From Armatimonadota bacterium (GTDB lineage Bacteria > Sysuimicrobiota > Sysuimicrobiia > Sysuimicrobiales > JACQTN01): 8,584 bases of DNA. The stretch spans positions 1 through 8,584 of the forward strand of contig JACQTN010000069.1 of assembly GCA_016210785.1 (NCBI GenBank). The letters are read 5' to 3'. Each line of letters starts with the position of its first letter. Positions within the stretch are counted from its first letter, which is position 1. Below are positions 7,192 through 8,584 of the stretch, one piece after another. The position numbers were made by a program, and so were the translations under genes. The notes under the pieces are model-generated. The model ran no database searches and was not told the origin of the DNA. It saw only the letters and a program-made list of their open reading frames with translations.

Positions 7192-7909
7192 CGCGCGATC
7201 CCGGCGCCGGGAAGGGGACCGGCGCACGCCGGGAGCAGGACGCCGGCGCGCGCCTGGCGGTCCCGCGGCCGCGCCGGGTCGGGTGACGGGTGCGCCGCGG
7301 CGCGCACCCGCCAGGGCCGCCGCGGAGGGACCGCGGCTGGACGGCCGCGTGATCGTCGTCGGCGTGTGTGGCGGCATCGCTGCCTACAAGGTCGCGCAGG
7401 TGGTGAGCACGCTGCGCCGGCGCGGCGCGGAGGTGCACGTGCTCATGACCGCGGCGGCGACACGCTTCGTGGGGCCGGTGACCTTCAAAGCGCTGTCGCA
7501 GCATCCGGTCATCACCGACATGTGGGACCCGGACAGTCCATGGGACGAGCCGCACGTGGCGCTGGGAGAGCGGGCGCACCTGCTCCTCATCGCGCCGGCC
7601 ACCGCGGACATGATCGGCCGGCTGGCGGCCGGGCTGGCCGGCGACGTGGTCTCGGCCACGGCCGTGGCCACCCGCGCGCCGGTGCTGCTGGCGCCTTCCA
7701 TGAGCGACGTGATGTACGCGGCGCCCGTGGTGCAGGAGAACCTGCAACGCCTCCGCGCCCGCGGCTATCGCGTGGTGGGTCCGGAGTACGGCCGCCTCGC
7801 CACCGGCAAGGAAGGCTGGGGGCGCATGTCCGAGCCGGCGACGATCCTGGACGCCATCGTATCGCTGCTGCCGGCCAGACCTCTCTCGGACCGCGGGGGG
7901 GCACGGTGA
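7184..7909 (+). CDS. coaC: CoaC-only flavoprotein (phosphopantothenoylcysteine decarboxylase-like)
   Basis: CoaC is an FMN-dependent decarboxylase converting 4'-phosphopantothenoylcysteine to phosphopantetheine in coenzyme A synthesis. The HFCD-fold domain spans about 55-235: VGVCGGIAAYKV (59-70), the active-site His in EPHVALGERAHLLLIAPATAD (122-142, H124), then AAGLAGDVVSATAVA (148-162). Two hallmarks differ: the PxMNxxM motif reads PSMSDVM (171-177, Ser for Asn), and the clamp Cys of E. coli Dfp is Thr207 in LATGKEGWGRM. The CoaB synthetase domain normally fused behind CoaC is absent, because priA begins 16 nt later. The ATG at 7184 overlaps cmk by 8 nt but adds about 52 basic, Ala/Pro/Arg-rich residues. 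Starting instead at CTG 7337 (GGAGGGA 6 nt upstream) or GTG 7349 would give a normal N-terminus. It may be a true CoaC or another HFCD flavoprotein. Confidence 0.8.
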   Translation: MADARSRRREGDRRTPGAGRRRAPGGPAAAPGRVTGAPRRAPARAAAEGPRLDGRVIVVGVCGGIAAYKVAQVVSTLRRRGAEVHVLMTAAATRFVGPVTFKALSQHPVITDMWDPDSPWDEPHVALGERAHLLLIAPATADMIGRLAAGLAGDVVSATAVATRAPVLLAPSMSDVMYAAPVVQENLQRLRARGYRVVGPEYGRLATGKEGWGRMSEPATILDAIVSLLPARPLSDRGGAR

Positions 7910-7925
7910 CGGGACGCGTGAGGAG

Positions 7926-8584
7926 ATGAGCGGCGGCGTCGCCGGGAAGGCCGTCCGGGACGGGAACCCCGAAGAATCTTTCGCAAGCCGCGCCGTCACA
8001 CCGAACCCCGTGGAATACCCGGAACGTCTCGGGAACTTCGATGCGCCCGCGCGCTATGCCCACGTGTTGATCGACCGGCGCTCCCGCCGCGTCGAGCAGG
8101 CGCTCACCTACGCGGTCCCTGCGGAACTGGTTCCGGGCATCCAGATCGGCTCGCGCGTCGTGGTCCCGCTGGGGCGGAGTACCGCGCCCGGCTATGTGAT
8201 CGGGCTACCGGCGGAGGCCGATGTGCCGGACGTCCGCCCCATCCGCGCCCTGATCGGCGGCGGCCCCGTGTTCGACGCGGAGCTGCTGGGCGTGGTGCGG
8301 TGGGTGGCGGATCGGTACCTGTGCAGCCTGCCCGACGCGTTGCGTGGGGCGATGCCCGCGGAAACGCTGGCGCGACCCACGCGCGTGGTGCGGCCTGTCG
8401 TAGAAGGGGAGGCGTTGCGCGCGGCGCTGCTGGATTTGGAGAAGGCGGGGAGGCCGGCGGTGCTGGCGGTGATGCGCGCCCTGGCGAGGCTTGGCCGGCA
8501 GCCGCTGCCGGCGCTGCGGCGCGTGATGGAGAGAGAGGCGGCGCGCGCTGGGAGCGGCGCTGGCGTGCGTGCGGGGGGCAGGGA
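7926..8584 (+). CDS. priA: PriA, primosomal replication-restart helicase (N-terminal part)
   Basis: PriA recognises stalled forks and D-loops and reloads the replicative helicase. Only the N-terminal region is present; the frame is open to the window end with no stop, about 219 codons. The 3'-DNA-binding domain is visible: AHVLIDRRSRRVEQALTYAV, then PAELVPGIQIGSRVVVPLGR (about residues 45-84 from the ATG at 7926) and GYVIGL. It is followed by the winged-helix region with LLGVVRWVADRYLCSLPDAL and RGAMPAE. The ATG at 7926 is in frame, but its GAGGAG purine run directly touches the start codon. It adds some 40 non-conserved residues, so an in-frame GTG at 8010 is an alternative. The helicase motifs and zinc-binding region lie beyond the window. 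priA after coaBC is conserved in Bacillota. Confidence 0.9.
   Translation, partial: MSGGVAGKAVRDGNPEESFASRAVTPNPVEYPERLGNFDAPARYAHVLIDRRSRRVEQALTYAVPAELVPGIQIGSRVVVPLGRSTAPGYVIGLPAEADVPDVRPIRALIGGGPVFDAELLGVVRWVADRYLCSLPDALRGAMPAETLARPTRVVRPVVEGEALRAALLDLEKAGRPAVLAVMRALARLGRQPLPALRRVMEREAARAGSGAGVRAGGR

Noticed and set aside
7082..7999. 305-codon open frame on the minus strand opposite coaC
   Set aside because: It lies opposite a clear flavoprotein gene, is rich in His/Arg/Gly and has no recognisable motif.
7900..8010. Frameshift splitting a fused coaBC into coaC plus a lost coaB
   Set aside because: Only about 100 nt separate the end of the CoaC domain from the PriA DNA-binding domain. A CoaB domain of some 200 residues cannot fit in any frame, so the loss is real in this sequence rather than a simple frameshift.

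Overview
The window is a very GC-rich bacterial chromosome segment that is almost fully coding. No rRNA, tRNA, CRISPR array, transposase or phage gene is visible. The order rqcH / yicC / remA / (nucleotide kinase) / coaC / priA matches the conserved Bacillota block yloA-yloC-ylzA(remA)-gmk-rpoZ-coaBC-priA. High GC, a bacterial RemA and an archaeal-type kinase suggest a deep-branching, GC-rich terrabacterial lineage: a thermophilic Bacillota class or an uncultured relative of Armatimonadota. This placement is inference, and no taxonomic marker is present.

Layout. (1) 1-1806, plus strand: the last codons of an unseen gene, then two overlapping genes for the DppB/OppB- and DppC/OppC-type permeases of a peptide/nickel-family ABC importer. 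(2) 1807-1982: a short spacer with an imperfect second copy of the dppC 3' end. Both copies can fold into a hairpin that spans the stop codon. (3) 1983-3252: an unusual membrane-anchored protein whose cytoplasmic N-terminus resembles the C-terminal domain of ribosomal protein L7/L12, followed 22 nt later by pyrR, which has no pyr biosynthetic genes beside it. (4) 5062-3293, minus strand: rqcH, convergent with pyrR, with a good sigma70-type promoter. (5) 5063-5421: a divergent intergenic region with that promoter and a short coding-like remnant, perhaps of a CsoR-type repressor. (6) 5422-8584, plus strand: a tight operon of yicC, remA, an archaeal-type CMP kinase, a CoaC-only flavoprotein and the 5' part of priA.

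How the genes fit together. The yicC-priA operon combines RNA turnover (YicC), a RemA-type DNA-binding regulator, nucleotide salvage or phosphorylation, a coenzyme A biosynthesis-type flavoprotein and replication restart (PriA). RqcH, read divergently, rescues stalled large ribosomal subunits. PyrR senses uridine nucleotides. The most notable departures from the textbook block are an archaeal-type cytidylate kinase where gmk normally lies, no rpoZ, and a stand-alone CoaC lacking the CoaB domain and two hallmark active-site residues. The L7/L12-like membrane protein and the duplicated dppC tail are the other unusual elements.
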